Shown here: positions 25,792 to 34,338 of the stretch, one piece after another
Numbering within the stretch: the first letter of the stretch is position 1
Layout of the letters: each line of letters begins with the position of its first letter
Source of the DNA: an uncultured Eubacteriales bacterium
GTDB taxonomy: Bacteria > Bacillota > Clostridia > Oscillospirales > Acutalibacteraceae
Assembly: GCA_900316455.1 (NCBI GenBank)
Contig: ONCX01000013.1
Coordinates: 1 to 51,794 of the forward strand
DNA: 51,794 bases
Direction of reading: 5' to 3'
Position numbers and translations under genes: made by a program
Notes under the pieces: generated by a model
Told to the model about the DNA's origin: nothing
The model's database searches: none
The model's input: only the letters and a program-made list of their open reading frames with translations

Positions 25792-28700
25792 TCAGATTTT
25801 CGCTATGTCTATTACTCCAAGGTCAACTCCGCCTGCATTCTTGAGACAATTAACCAGAGCGCGCGCGGTGTCGAGCGAGGTGAAGCAGTGAACGCCGCAT
25901 TCTACAGCATTCCTTCTGATGAGATAGCCGTCGCGGTTGGTTTCCATGCCCTGCGTGGGAGTGTTGATAATGAGATCAAGCTCGTTGTTGAGGATCATGT
26001 CGATATAATTCGGCTTGCCGTCCTCAATGCGCTTTACGACACGGTTGGGGATTCCGCGGTCTGAGAGATAGCGGCTTGTGCCGGCAGTGCAGTAAATCTC
26101 ATAGCCCAAATCCACAAAATCCTTTGCGATAGGAACGACCTCTTCCTTGTCCATGTCCTTTACGGTGATGGCGATTTTGTGAGTCCTCGGCAGACGGATT
26201 CCTGTGCCGACGAACGCCTTGATGAGAGCCTCCTCATATGTGTATGCAATGCCGAGAACTTCGCCAGTGGACTTCATTTCGGGACCAAGGCTGATGTCCG
26301 CGCCGTAGAGCTTTTCAAATGAGAACACCGGCATTTTGATTGCGATAGTGGGCTTCTCCGGCTGCAAACCGTACTCGTAGCCGAGGTCGGGAATTTTCCT
26401 GTCGCCGAAGAGACACTGGGTAGCAAGCTTGACAATCGGAATTCCCGTAATTTTGCTGATGTAGGGAACTGTTCTGGAAGAACGGGGGTTGGCTTCTATG
26501 ATGTAAACGACGTCGTCCTTGACTATGAACTGAATGTTGATCATGCCGACAACGCCGAGAGCGAGAGCGAGCTTGCGGGTATCGTCAACGATCTTCGCCT
26601 GCACTTCCTTCTTGAGAGACTGGCAGGGATAGACCGAAATGGAGTCGCCCGAATGAACGCCGGCGCGTTCGATATGCTCCATTATGCCAGGAATGAGAAT
26701 GTCGGTGCCGTCGCAAATAGCGTCAACCTCGACCTCCTTGCCCATAATGTATTTATCGACAAGTATCGGGTGATCCTGATGTACGCGGTTGATGATGCCA
26801 ATGTACTCGCGGATTTCCGTGTCGGAGAAAGCGATGTGCATTCCCTGACCGCCAAGGACGTATGACGGACGCACAAGAACCGGATAGCCGATCTCGTTTG
26901 CCGCGGCAATTGCCTCGTCGCATGTGAACACCGTGCGCCCTGGAGCCTTTGGAATATCGCATTCGCTGAGAATTCTGTCGAAAAGCTCTCTGTCCTCAGC
27001 CTTGTCCATATTTTCAGCGGACGTGCCGAGAATCTTTACGCCCATCTTGTCCAGAGCTTCGCAAAGCTTGATTGCGGTCTGTCCGCCGAACTGCACAACA
27101 GCGCCGTAGGGCTGTTCCAGCTCGACAATGTTGCGGACGTCTTCCGGAGTAAGCGGCTCGAAATAGAGTTTGTCCGAAACGTCGAAGTCGGTGGAAACGG
27201 TTTCGGGGTTGTTATTGACGATTATTGTCTCATATCCGGCTTCCCTGAGCGCCCACACCGAATGGACCGAGCAGTAGTCGAATTCCACGCCCTGACCTAT
27301 GCGGATAGGACCTGAACCGATTACCATTACCTTTTTCCTGTCGGTGGCGGGGTCAACCTCGTTTTCGCTCTCGTAGCAGGAATAGTAGTAGGGAGTTTCC
27401 GCGTCGAATTCGGCGGCGCAGGTATCGACCATCTTGTATGCGGCTCTGATGTCGTTTGCGTAACGCAGCTCGCGGATCTCGTCCTCAGGCTTGCCGCATA
27501 TCTCGCTGATAACCTTGTCGGTGAAGCCTAAGAATTTGGCGCGTCGGAGTGTCTCAACGGAGAAATCAGTTTCAATCTTCTTTTCCGTTTCGACGATAGA
27601 GGCGATCTTGTCTATGAACCACAGGTCAATTGTGGTGATCTTGTTGATTTTTTCCTGAGAATAGCCTCTGCGGAGAGCCTCGGCTATGACGAATATTCTT
27701 CTGTCCTCGACAAGATTCAAAGCCTGCGCGAGAGTCTCGTCGCTGAGCGCCATGACCTCTTTCATGCGGAGACTGTAGATATTTGTTTCAAGACAGCGGA
27801 TAGCCTTCATGAGCGCGCTCTCGAAATTCACGCCTATTCCCATTACCTCGCCGGTAGCCTTCATCTGAGTGCCGAGCTTTCTCTTGGCGTAGACGAATTT
27901 ATCAAAGGGCCAGCGCGGAATTTTAACCACGCAGTAGTCAACCGTCGGCTCAAAGCAGGCGTAGGTCTTCTTTGTGATGGCGTTCTGAATTTCGTCAAGA
28001 TTGAAGCCGAGGGCGATCTTGGAGGCGACTCTCGCTATCGGGTAGCCGGTAGCCTTGGAAGCGAGGGCTGAGGAACGGCTCAGACGCGGGTTGACTTCGA
28101 TGACGGCGTATTCAAAGCTGTACGGATTAAGAGCGAACTGAACGTTGCAGCCGCCGGAGATTTTCAGTTCGTCTATGATGGCGAGCGCTGCGCTGCGGAG
28201 CATCTGATATTCCTTGTCGGCAAGCGTCTGTGATGGCGCGACAACGATGGAATCGCCGGTGTGAACGCCAACGGGATCGACGTTTTCCATGCTGCAAACG
28301 GTGACGCAGTTACCCGCGCCGTCGCGTATTACCTCGAATTCAATTTCCTTCCAGCCGCCGATATATCTTTCAATAAGAGCCTCGGTCACGCGGCTGACCT
28401 GAAGTCCGTGGCTGCATATATCAACAAGCTCGGCTTCGTCGTGCGCAATGCCGCCGCCAGTGCCGCCGAGCGTGAACGCGGGACGTACAACAACGGGATA
28501 GCCTATCTTTCCTGCGAACGCCACGGCGTCTTCGACATTGTGAACCACAAGGCTGTCGGCGCAGGGCTGGTTGATTTTCTCCATTGTATCCTTGAATTCC
28601 TGTCTGTCCTCCGCCTTGCGGATTGTCTCGGCGGTTGTGCCGATAAGACGGACATTGTGCTCGGCAAAGAAGCCTTCCTCCTCTAATTCGACGGCGAGGT

Positions 28701-28989
28701 TAAGCGCGTTCTGACCGCCGAGAGTCGGCAGGATAGAGTCGGGCTTTTCAGCGAGAATGACCTTTTTTACTGTGTCGGTTGTGAGCGGCTCGATATACAC
28801 TCTGTCGGCGATATCCTTGTCGGTCATGATGGTCGCGGGGTTGGAATTTATCAGAACGACCTCCACGCCCTCCTCTTTAAGTGCGCGGCACGCCTGTGTT
28901 CCGGCGTAATCAAATTCCGCTGCCTGTCCGATGATAATGGGACCGGAGCCGATAACTACAACTTTATTTATATCAGGATTCTTCGGCAT
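25792..28989 (-). CDS. carB: Carbamoyl-phosphate synthase large subunit
   Basis: CarB makes carbamoyl phosphate from bicarbonate, ammonia and two ATP for pyrimidine and arginine synthesis. The 1065-residue chain has two homologous ATP-grasp halves, each starting with a VVIGSGP-type motif (VVVIGSGPIIIGQ, then VMVIGSGPIRIGQ at about 557). The oligomerisation domain lies between. The C-terminal MGS-like allosteric domain is present (about 940-1065). The ATG overlaps the carA stop by one base, giving tight coupling. Length and motifs are complete. Confidence 0.97.
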   Translation of the reverse strand: MPKNPDINKVVVIGSGPIIIGQAAEFDYAGTQACRALKEEGVEVVLINSNPATIMTDKDIADRVYIEPLTTDTVKKVILAEKPDSILPTLGGQNALNLAVELEEEGFFAEHNVRLIGTTAETIRKAEDRQEFKDTMEKINQPCADSLVVHNVEDAVAFAGKIGYPVVVRPAFTLGGTGGGIAHDEAELVDICSHGLQVSRVTEALIERYIGGWKEIEFEVIRDGAGNCVTVCSMENVDPVGVHTGDSIVVAPSQTLADKEYQMLRSAALAIIDELKISGGCNVQFALNPYSFEYAVIEVNPRLSRSSALASKATGYPIARVASKIALGFNLDEIQNAITKKTYACFEPTVDYCVVKIPRWPFDKFVYAKRKLGTQMKATGEVMGIGVNFESALMKAIRCLETNIYSLRMKEVMALSDETLAQALNLVEDRRIFVIAEALRRGYSQEKINKITTIDLWFIDKIASIVETEKKIETDFSVETLRRAKFLGFTDKVISEICGKPEDEIRELRYANDIRAAYKMVDTCAAEFDAETPYYYSCYESENEVDPATDRKKVMVIGSGPIRIGQGVEFDYCSVHSVWALREAGYETIIVNNNPETVSTDFDVSDKLYFEPLTPEDVRNIVELEQPYGAVVQFGGQTAIKLCEALDKMGVKILGTSAENMDKAEDRELFDRILSECDIPKAPGRTVFTCDEAIAAANEIGYPVLVRPSYVLGGQGMHIAFSDTEIREYIGIINRVHQDHPILVDKYIMGKEVEVDAICDGTDILIPGIMEHIERAGVHSGDSISVYPCQSLKKEVQAKIVDDTRKLALALGVVGMINIQFIVKDDVVYIIEANPRSSRTVPYISKITGIPIVKLATQCLFGDRKIPDLGYEYGLQPEKPTIAIKMPVFSFEKLYGADISLGPEMKSTGEVLGIAYTYEEALIKAFVGTGIRLPRTHKIAITVKDMDKEEVVPIAKDFVDLGYEIYCTAGTSRYLSDRGIPNRVVKRIEDGKPNYIDMILNNELDLIINTPTQGMETNRDGYLIRRNAVECGVHCFTSLDTARALVNCLKNAGGVDLGVIDIAKI

Positions 28990-30068
28990 TAGTTTTTGCC
29001 TCCCATCATAGCAAAGAATTGATTGAAGAGCGGCGCGGCGTCATGAGGACCGGCGCATGCTTCGGGGTGGAACTGCACGGTGAATACGTGACCGTTCTTA
29101 TAGCAGACGCCCTCGCAGCTGCCGTCGTTTACGTTGGCGTAGCTCATTTCGGCGATTTCGGGGTCGATGCTCTTTTCGTCCACGACGTAGCCGTGGTTCT
29201 GAGACGTGATGTAGACCCTGCCGGTTTTAAGCTCCTTGACGGGGTGATTCGCGCCTCTGTGACCGTATTTGAGCTTGTAGGTGTCAAATCCGCTGGCAAG
29301 GGCTACGAGCTGGTGTCCTAAGCATATAGCGAATATAGGCATTTTTGCGGCTATGATCTTTTTAAGCTCTTCCACGACATCGCCGCATTGTTTGGGGTCG
29401 CCGGGACCGTTGGAGAGCATTATGCCGTCGTGACCTGCCGCTAAAATTTCCTCGGCGGTTGTTCCGGCGGGATATACGGTCACATCGCAGCCAAGATTCA
29501 CCAGCGACTTGAGGATATTTCTCTTGCAGCCGAGGTCAAGAAGAGCGACATTGTATTTGCCAAGCTTGCTCTTTACAAAATATTTTTCGGGGCATGTGAC
29601 GGTGGGGACTGTTTCGGGCAGTGAGTAAGCTTTGATTTCGCTCATGCACTGCTCCATGTCGAAGCTGTCGCCGAATGTTATCATGCCGCGCATTGTGCCG
29701 GATTCACGGAGGTGCTTTGTGAGTGCGCGTGTGTCAATTCCCTGAATTACGGGAATATTGTTCTGAATGAGGTATTCCCTGAGAGAACCCTCGGAACGGA
29801 AATTGGACTGCGTTCTGTTAAGCTCGCGGACGATATACGCTTCCACCCACGGTTTGCGGGATTCGGTGTCCTCCATGCATATGCCGTAGCTGCCTATAAT
29901 GGGATAGGTCATTACAACCCCCTGTCCCGCGTAGGAAGGATCGGTAAGAAGCTCGCGGTAGCCCGTCATCGAGGTGTTGAAAACTATCTCGCAGACGGTT
30001 TTTTTCTCAGCGCCGACGGATTCGCCCTGATAAACTCTTCCGTCTTCGAGAATCAGCCATGCTTTCAT
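28989..30068 (-). CDS. carA: Carbamoyl-phosphate synthase small subunit (glutaminase)
   Basis: CarA hydrolyses glutamine and feeds ammonia to CarB. The 359-residue protein starts with the CPSase small-chain domain (WLILEDGRVYQGESVGA). It ends with a class I glutamine amidotransferase domain with catalytic Cys in FAICLGHQLVALA and His-Glu in VQFHPEACAGPHD. ATG at 30068 matches the family N-terminus with AAGGA upstream; the longer frame from 30146 would read through the leader hairpin. It is the first gene of carAB. Confidence 0.96.
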   Translation of the reverse strand: MKAWLILEDGRVYQGESVGAEKKTVCEIVFNTSMTGYRELLTDPSYAGQGVVMTYPIIGSYGICMEDTESRKPWVEAYIVRELNRTQSNFRSEGSLREYLIQNNIPVIQGIDTRALTKHLRESGTMRGMITFGDSFDMEQCMSEIKAYSLPETVPTVTCPEKYFVKSKLGKYNVALLDLGCKRNILKSLVNLGCDVTVYPAGTTAEEILAAGHDGIMLSNGPGDPKQCGDVVEELKKIIAAKMPIFAICLGHQLVALASGFDTYKLKYGHRGANHPVKELKTGRVYITSQNHGYVVDEKSIDPEIAEMSYANVNDGSCEGVCYKNGHVFTVQFHPEACAGPHDAAPLFNQFFAMMGGKN

Positions 30069-30108
30069 TTGCTGTTCATTCCTTTTCCTTATTATTTTGC
30101 AAAACCTT

Positions 30109-30178
30109 CGGAGCATTGTCTGAGATGCTCCGGTAATACATTTCATGTTATTCTAACATATAATTGAGCCAAATTCAA
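30109..30178 (-). promoter_or_regulatory. carAB promoter and leader hairpin
   Basis: On the minus strand TTGAAT (30173-30178), 17 bases, TAGAAT (30150-30155) form a promoter. Just downstream in the transcript, CGGAGCAT (30125-30132 in genome order ATGCTCCG) pairs with the arm at 30109-30116, an 8-bp hairpin before the carA ribosome site. It lacks a long T-run, so attenuation is only possible, not shown. Confidence 0.6.
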
Positions 30179-30251
30179 TATACAAAGATTTAATTTTAGA
30201 AGAATGTTCTTTTACATTCGGCTGAAAAAATAGTCAAAAAGCAGACATGCC

Positions 30252-31472
30252 TTACGCAAACGCCTTTTTGATGCGTTCGATGGCGGCGACGGAATTCTCA
30301 AGCGAACCGAATGAAGTGAGCCTGAAATATCCCTCTCCGCTCGGACCGAAGCCTGAGCCGGGGGTTCCGACTACTCCCGCCCTGTTGATAAGTTCGTCAA
30401 AGAATTCCCATGAGGTCAGCCCGTCCGGAGTCTTGAGCCAGATGTAAGGCGCGTTAACGCCGCCGTACGCCGTAAAGCCCGCTTGGGCAAGTCCCTCGCG
30501 TATGACCTTGGCGTTATTCAGATAATAGGCGATGGTCTCTCTTATCTGCTTCTGACCCTCCGGCGAATAGACCGCCTCCGCGCCGCGCTGGACTATGTAG
30601 GGAACGCCGTTGAATTTGGTGGTCTGCCGTCTGTTCCAGAGCGAATTGAGCGACACGCCGCCGCATTTTAATTCCTTGGGAACGACCGTGTAGCCGCATC
30701 GTGTGCCGGTGAAGCCCGCCGTCTTGCTGAAGCTGCGGAATTCTATCGCGCACTTCTTCGCGCCCTCTATTTCAAAAATGCTGTGTGGGATATCCTCCGT
30801 TATGAACGCCTCGTAAGCAGAATCATAGAGAATGACCGATTGGTTATCCAAAGCGTAATCCACCCATTTTTTCAGACCGTCGTATGTTATGGACGCGCCC
30901 GTCGGGTTGTTGGGGAAGCAGAGATATATCATATCGGCGCGTTTTTCGGGAAGCGCGGGAGCAAATCCGTTTTCCTCGGTGCAGGGCATATAGACCAGCT
31001 TATCCCATTTTCCGTCCGGACACAAATCACCGGCTCTGCCAGCCATCGCGTTTGTATCGACATAGACGGGATATACGGGGTCGCAGACCGCCACGACGTT
31101 GTCGCTGCCGAAGATATCGCCTATGTTGCCCGTGTCGGACTTCGCGCCGTCGCTTACAAACACCTCGTCCGGCTGAATGTCTATGCCCCTTGCGCGGTAG
31201 TCGTTTACGACGATAGCCTCACGCAGAAAAGCGTATCCCTGTTCGGGACCGTAGCCGCGGAACGTGGCTTCTACGCCCATTTCGTCGCAGGCTTTCTTCA
31301 TTGCCTCCACGACTGCGGGAGCGAGCGGACGGGTCACGTCGCCTATTCCTAACCTGATGATGGACTTGTCCGGGTTTGCCTCGGCAAAGGCGGCGACACG
31401 CCGCGCAATATCCGAAAAAAGATAGCTCTGAGGCAGCTTTACAAAATTCCCGTTGATTTTAAACATTCCCAT
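30252..31472 (-). CDS. dapL: LL-diaminopimelate aminotransferase
   Basis: DapL turns tetrahydrodipicolinate into LL-diaminopimelate in one PLP-dependent step, the short lysine/peptidoglycan route used by many Clostridia. At 406 residues it has the family N-terminus [20 protein letters not shown], the GIGDVTRPL segment, DPVYPVYVD, and the PLP lysine in [17 protein letters not shown] second Met two residues in is an alternative start. It lies 75 bases downstream of dapF, whose product uses LL-DAP, so the two form a pathway pair. Confidence 0.95.
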   Translation of the reverse strand: MGMFKINGNFVKLPQSYLFSDIARRVAAFAEANPDKSIIRLGIGDVTRPLAPAVVEAMKKACDEMGVEATFRGYGPEQGYAFLREAIVVNDYRARGIDIQPDEVFVSDGAKSDTGNIGDIFGSDNVVAVCDPVYPVYVDTNAMAGRAGDLCPDGKWDKLVYMPCTEENGFAPALPEKRADMIYLCFPNNPTGASITYDGLKKWVDYALDNQSVILYDSAYEAFITEDIPHSIFEIEGAKKCAIEFRSFSKTAGFTGTRCGYTVVPKELKCGGVSLNSLWNRRQTTKFNGVPYIVQRGAEAVYSPEGQKQIRETIAYYLNNAKVIREGLAQAGFTAYGGVNAPYIWLKTPDGLTSWEFFDELINRAGVVGTPGSGFGPSGEGYFRLTSFGSLENSVAAIERIKKAFA

Positions 31473-31547
31473 TCCTCCGATTTTTTATTATAAATTCAGC
31501 GCCATGCGCTCCGGAATTATTCATAATTGAATCTTCATTTTTAATCT

Positions 31548-32405
31548 TTAAGTTAACTTAGAAAACGCGGACGTATCTGTTTCCCCCTCATATACGAATG
31601 TGGCGGGACCGGTCATAAATACTGTATTACGGATTCTGTCCCATTCTATTCTGAGGTCGCCGCCGCGCAGCATGACCGTCACGTTGTCCGAATTTACGAT
31701 ACCGTTCAGGACGGACGCGACAGCCACGGCGCACGCGCCTGTGCCGCACGCCCATGTTTCACCCGAACCGCGTTCCCACACGCGCATTTTCACTGTGTCG
31801 CCGTCGATCGGCTGTACGAATTCGGTATTGACGCGTTCGGGGAAAAGCGGGTGATTTTCAAATTTTCTTCCTATTTTTTCAAGGTCGAGAGAATCAACGT
31901 CGTCAACATAGGTCACGCAATGTGGATTACCCATGGAAACAGCGGTGACGTTCCAGAGTTTTCCGTCGGCTTCGATGGGCTGATTCACCATGCGTTCGCC
32001 GTCGAATATCACGGGAATGAGCTTCGGGTCAAGCACGGGACTGCCCATATCGACACGCACAGCCGTAACGTCGCCGCCGCTGACGGTCAGCCATGCTGTC
32101 TTGATTCCCGCCAGAGTCTCGATTTTTATTTCAGTTTTGTCGGTAAGTCCCTTGCAGTAGACGTACTTTGAAAAGCAGCGTATTCCGTTGCCGCACATTT
32201 TGCCCTCGGAGCCGTCGGCGTTGAACATTCTCATACGGAAGTCAGCCTTGTCTGACGGACAAATGAGAATCATTCCGTCAGAACCGACGCCGAAGTGTCT
32301 GTCGCTCAACGCTATTGAGACCTTTTCGGGGTCAAAGCCTATGCCGTTCATGCAGTTGACATAGATGTAATCGTTGCCTATGCCGTGCATTTTGGTGAAT
32401 TTCAT
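31548..32405 (-). CDS. dapF: Diaminopimelate epimerase
   Basis: DapF converts LL-DAP to meso-DAP, the cross-linking residue of peptidoglycan and precursor of lysine. The two catalytic cysteines lie in GKMCGNGIRCF and WACGTGACAVA. The N-terminus MKFTKMHGIGNDYIYV is typical, and 285 residues is the usual length. GGAGGG precedes the ATG. A terminator hairpin sits in the 149 bases between the ANTAR regulator gene and dapF, so its transcription may need read-through or an unrecognised promoter. Confidence 0.96.
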   Translation of the reverse strand: MKFTKMHGIGNDYIYVNCMNGIGFDPEKVSIALSDRHFGVGSDGMILICPSDKADFRMRMFNADGSEGKMCGNGIRCFSKYVYCKGLTDKTEIKIETLAGIKTAWLTVSGGDVTAVRVDMGSPVLDPKLIPVIFDGERMVNQPIEADGKLWNVTAVSMGNPHCVTYVDDVDSLDLEKIGRKFENHPLFPERVNTEFVQPIDGDTVKMRVWERGSGETWACGTGACAVAVASVLNGIVNSDNVTVMLRGGDLRIEWDRIRNTVFMTGPATFVYEGETDTSAFSKLT

Positions 32406-32452
32406 TTCAGATATCCCTCCGTTTTGCTTTCATAATGATTGAGTCAGCGGGT

Positions 32453-32527
32453 AAAAAAAAGGGAATAGCAAATAAATTGCTACCCCCTTACGGACTAACG
32501 ATCAAAAGAAGCTGTTGAATTTTCAAC
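32453..32527 (-). terminator. Terminator plus upstream hairpin between ANTAR gene and dapF
   Basis: On the minus strand an 11-bp stem (arms 32477-32487 and 32461-32471, two G-T pairs, 5-base loop) is followed by eight T (32453-32460). Before it lies a short perfect hairpin (32514-32527). The order hairpin then terminator resembles an antitermination leader, but the loops are not the hexaloops known for ANTAR targets. Confidence 0.8.
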
Positions 32528-32554
32528 GGTAAGTGTGTATGAATAAAAAGTCAT

Positions 32555-33100
32555 TTACAAAACCCCATTCAGAATATTCATAGCGATATCAACCAGCGAA
32601 TGACCGCTGTTCATGCTCTGCTTCTGCAGAAATCTGTGCGCGTCAGGCTCGGACATGTTGTTGCGCTCCATCAGAAGCGCCTTTGCCCGCGATATTATCT
32701 CCCTGTCGCTTTCACTGCGTTTTTCCGGCTTTGCGGGGAGAGGCTTCTGCGTTTCGGTGAGCATGCGAATCGTATTGATAAGGTCGCCGCGGTTAATTGG
32801 GATATCGAGACAAAGCATTCCTCCGCCGTCGAATATTGCCCGCTGTCTTGCCGAGAGCAGCACAACCATTTCAAATCCGTCCGGCATTATGCGGTAAAGC
32901 TCGGAAGCAGTCATGTCGCTCATGGAGTATGAACACAGCAGCACACCGCGGTCGCCGTAATATCTGGCTGCCTTTTGCAGAGCGGAAGCGCCCTTGGTTG
33001 CGGTTCCCGCCACGTCTATGCCGGCGGCGGAAAGCGTGCGCGCCAGCTTGTCGCACATCGCGCTGTCCTTGCAGGCTATTATCACGCCACCCAATGCCAT
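32555..33100 (-). CDS. ANTAR-domain regulator with degenerate receiver
   Basis: ANTAR proteins bind paired RNA hairpins to prevent transcription termination. The C-terminal 60 residues (REIISRAKALLMERNNMSEPDAHRFLQKQSM) fit the three-helix ANTAR fold. The N-terminal part has a receiver-like alternation (GVIIACKDSAMCDKLARTL, then GVLLCSYSMSDM), but the place of the phosphate-accepting Asp is held by Ser or Tyr and no acidic pocket is seen. It is thus probably a pseudo-receiver not switched by a histidine kinase. A good promoter precedes it. The regulated genes are unknown; dapF, behind a terminator just downstream, is one possibility. Confidence 0.82.
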   Translation of the reverse strand: MALGGVIIACKDSAMCDKLARTLSAAGIDVAGTATKGASALQKAARYYGDRGVLLCSYSMSDMTASELYRIMPDGFEMVVLLSARQRAIFDGGGMLCLDIPINRGDLINTIRMLTETQKPLPAKPEKRSESDREIISRAKALLMERNNMSEPDAHRFLQKQSMNSGHSLVDIAMNILNGVL

Positions 33101-33163
33101 GACCTCACAGACAGGAATTATTTCCCTAAGAAATTTGCCGTGCTAACAGCATGATATAATCAT

Positions 33164-33192
33164 ATTTTAACGCCTTAAAGTCTGAAAGTCAA
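33164..33192 (-). promoter_or_regulatory. Promoter of the ANTAR regulator gene
   Basis: On the minus strand TTGACT (33187-33192), 17 bases, TAAAAT (33164-33169). Confidence 0.65.
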
Positions 33193-33274
33193 CAGGAAAT
33201 TTCATTCGTGTACAAAGATATAAAATATTTTAAAAAGTTATCAAGTCGATGTAAAAACGGTTGTATATCATGCA

Positions 33275-34174
33275 CTAAATCAGCCAGACTATGAGAGTTG
33301 TCAAAAACAGAACGGCTGCGGTAATGCCAAGTACAGTGCCTATCAGCCGTCTGAGCCTTGTTTCCCTGCCGTCGTCGAGAACGCGGGCAATTACAACCGT
33401 GAGATTATCATGACTGCCTCTTCGCAGGGCTTTTTCTATTATATTGTCAGCGATTTCCTTTATCGGTCTGTTTGAATTAAGACAGGCATATATTGAATGA
33501 CTTTGCAGCGCGTCGGAAACTCCGTCGGAGCATATGAGCAGAATGTCGCCGTTTCGTATTTCTGAATAGCACTCGTTCGGGACAAGTCCCTTCAGGTTTT
33601 CCATTCCGAGATATTTGTATAGCTGATTTCTCGCAAACGACTGTTTTGCCTGATTCTGTGCAAGCGCACCTCTGTCCACAAGCTCCTGCGCGACGGTCTG
33701 GGGTTTGCTCAGACGTTCCATACCGTAATCGTTTTTCAGATATATCTCGCTGTCGCCGAGATTGCAGGCGTAAAGACATTCAGAGGTCACAATGAGCATT
33801 GCCAGTGTGGAACCCATTTTCTTTCCGGTTTTTTTGCTTTTCCTGAGAATGCGGTCGTTCGCCTTGCGAATCAGACTGCGGGCGGTATATGACGCGTCCT
33901 CATATGTACGTATGCTCTGAAGCTCCTCGGAAAAATCCGAAAGGGTAGTCACTCCGGTCATAGCGGCAACGTCGCCGTCTTTGAGACCGCCCATTCCGTC
34001 GCAGACCGCCAGCACATGCACTTCTTCGTTGTCAACGCAGTCAAAGCGCTCGGTTTTCACCCTGTAATGATCTACAAAAGTGCCGTTTACAAAGAAATTA
34101 TCCTGATTGCTTGACCGGCTCTGTCCGATGTCGGTCACAGCGGCGATCTCGAGAGTTATCGGTATTCCTTTCAT
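33275..34174 (-). CDS. PP2C-family serine/threonine phosphatase with C-terminal membrane anchor
   Basis: The protein is a metal-dependent PP2C phosphatase. Metal-binding motifs are SSNQDNFF, VCDGMGGLKDGD, ICSDGVSDAL and HDNLTVVIARV. The catalytic domain (about 1-265) is followed by one transmembrane helix at the extreme C-terminus, so it faces the cytoplasm at the membrane. Bacterial relatives oppose PASTA-type kinases in wall and division control, but no kinase gene is in this window. It is the first minus-strand gene upstream of the ANTAR regulator; the separate promoter in between suggests independent expression. Confidence 0.9.
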   Translation of the reverse strand: MKGIPITLEIAAVTDIGQSRSSNQDNFFVNGTFVDHYRVKTERFDCVDNEEVHVLAVCDGMGGLKDGDVAAMTGVTTLSDFSEELQSIRTYEDASYTARSLIRKANDRILRKSKKTGKKMGSTLAMLIVTSECLYACNLGDSEIYLKNDYGMERLSKPQTVAQELVDRGALAQNQAKQSFARNQLYKYLGMENLKGLVPNECYSEIRNGDILLICSDGVSDALQSHSIYACLNSNRPIKEIADNIIEKALRRGSHDNLTVVIARVLDDGRETRLRRLIGTVLGITAAVLFLTTLIVWLI

Positions 34175-34285
34175 TTTGACTTCCCGCTCCCTCCTGTTTA
34201 CTCATTCCAGTATATCACACACGAATGAATTTGTCTATTGCTTTTTTTAATTCTGAAGTCTGAATTATCATGAATCGGTTTGTAA

Positions 34286-34326
34286 ATTAAAAAGCCTCAC
34301 GCGCAGGAAATGCAGCCGGAGGCCTT
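34286..34326 (-). terminator. Terminator after feoB
   Basis: On the minus strand GGCCTCC/GTGAGGC arms (around 34317-34323 and 34293-34299) with inner GC pairs are followed by TTTTTAATTT. It closes the feoA-feoB operon. Confidence 0.65.
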
Positions 34327-34338
34327 TGACGAAGATTA

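Noticed and set aside
30109-30132. Pyrimidine attenuator (PyrR type) in the carA leader
   Set aside because: Only one short hairpin with no T-run and no PyrR-binding loop signature could be found.
32514-32527. ANTAR-type dual hexaloop target before dapF
   Set aside because: The first hairpin has a loop of about four bases and the terminator loop five; neither fits the known hexaloop with conserved A and G. Kept only as a possibility in the findings.
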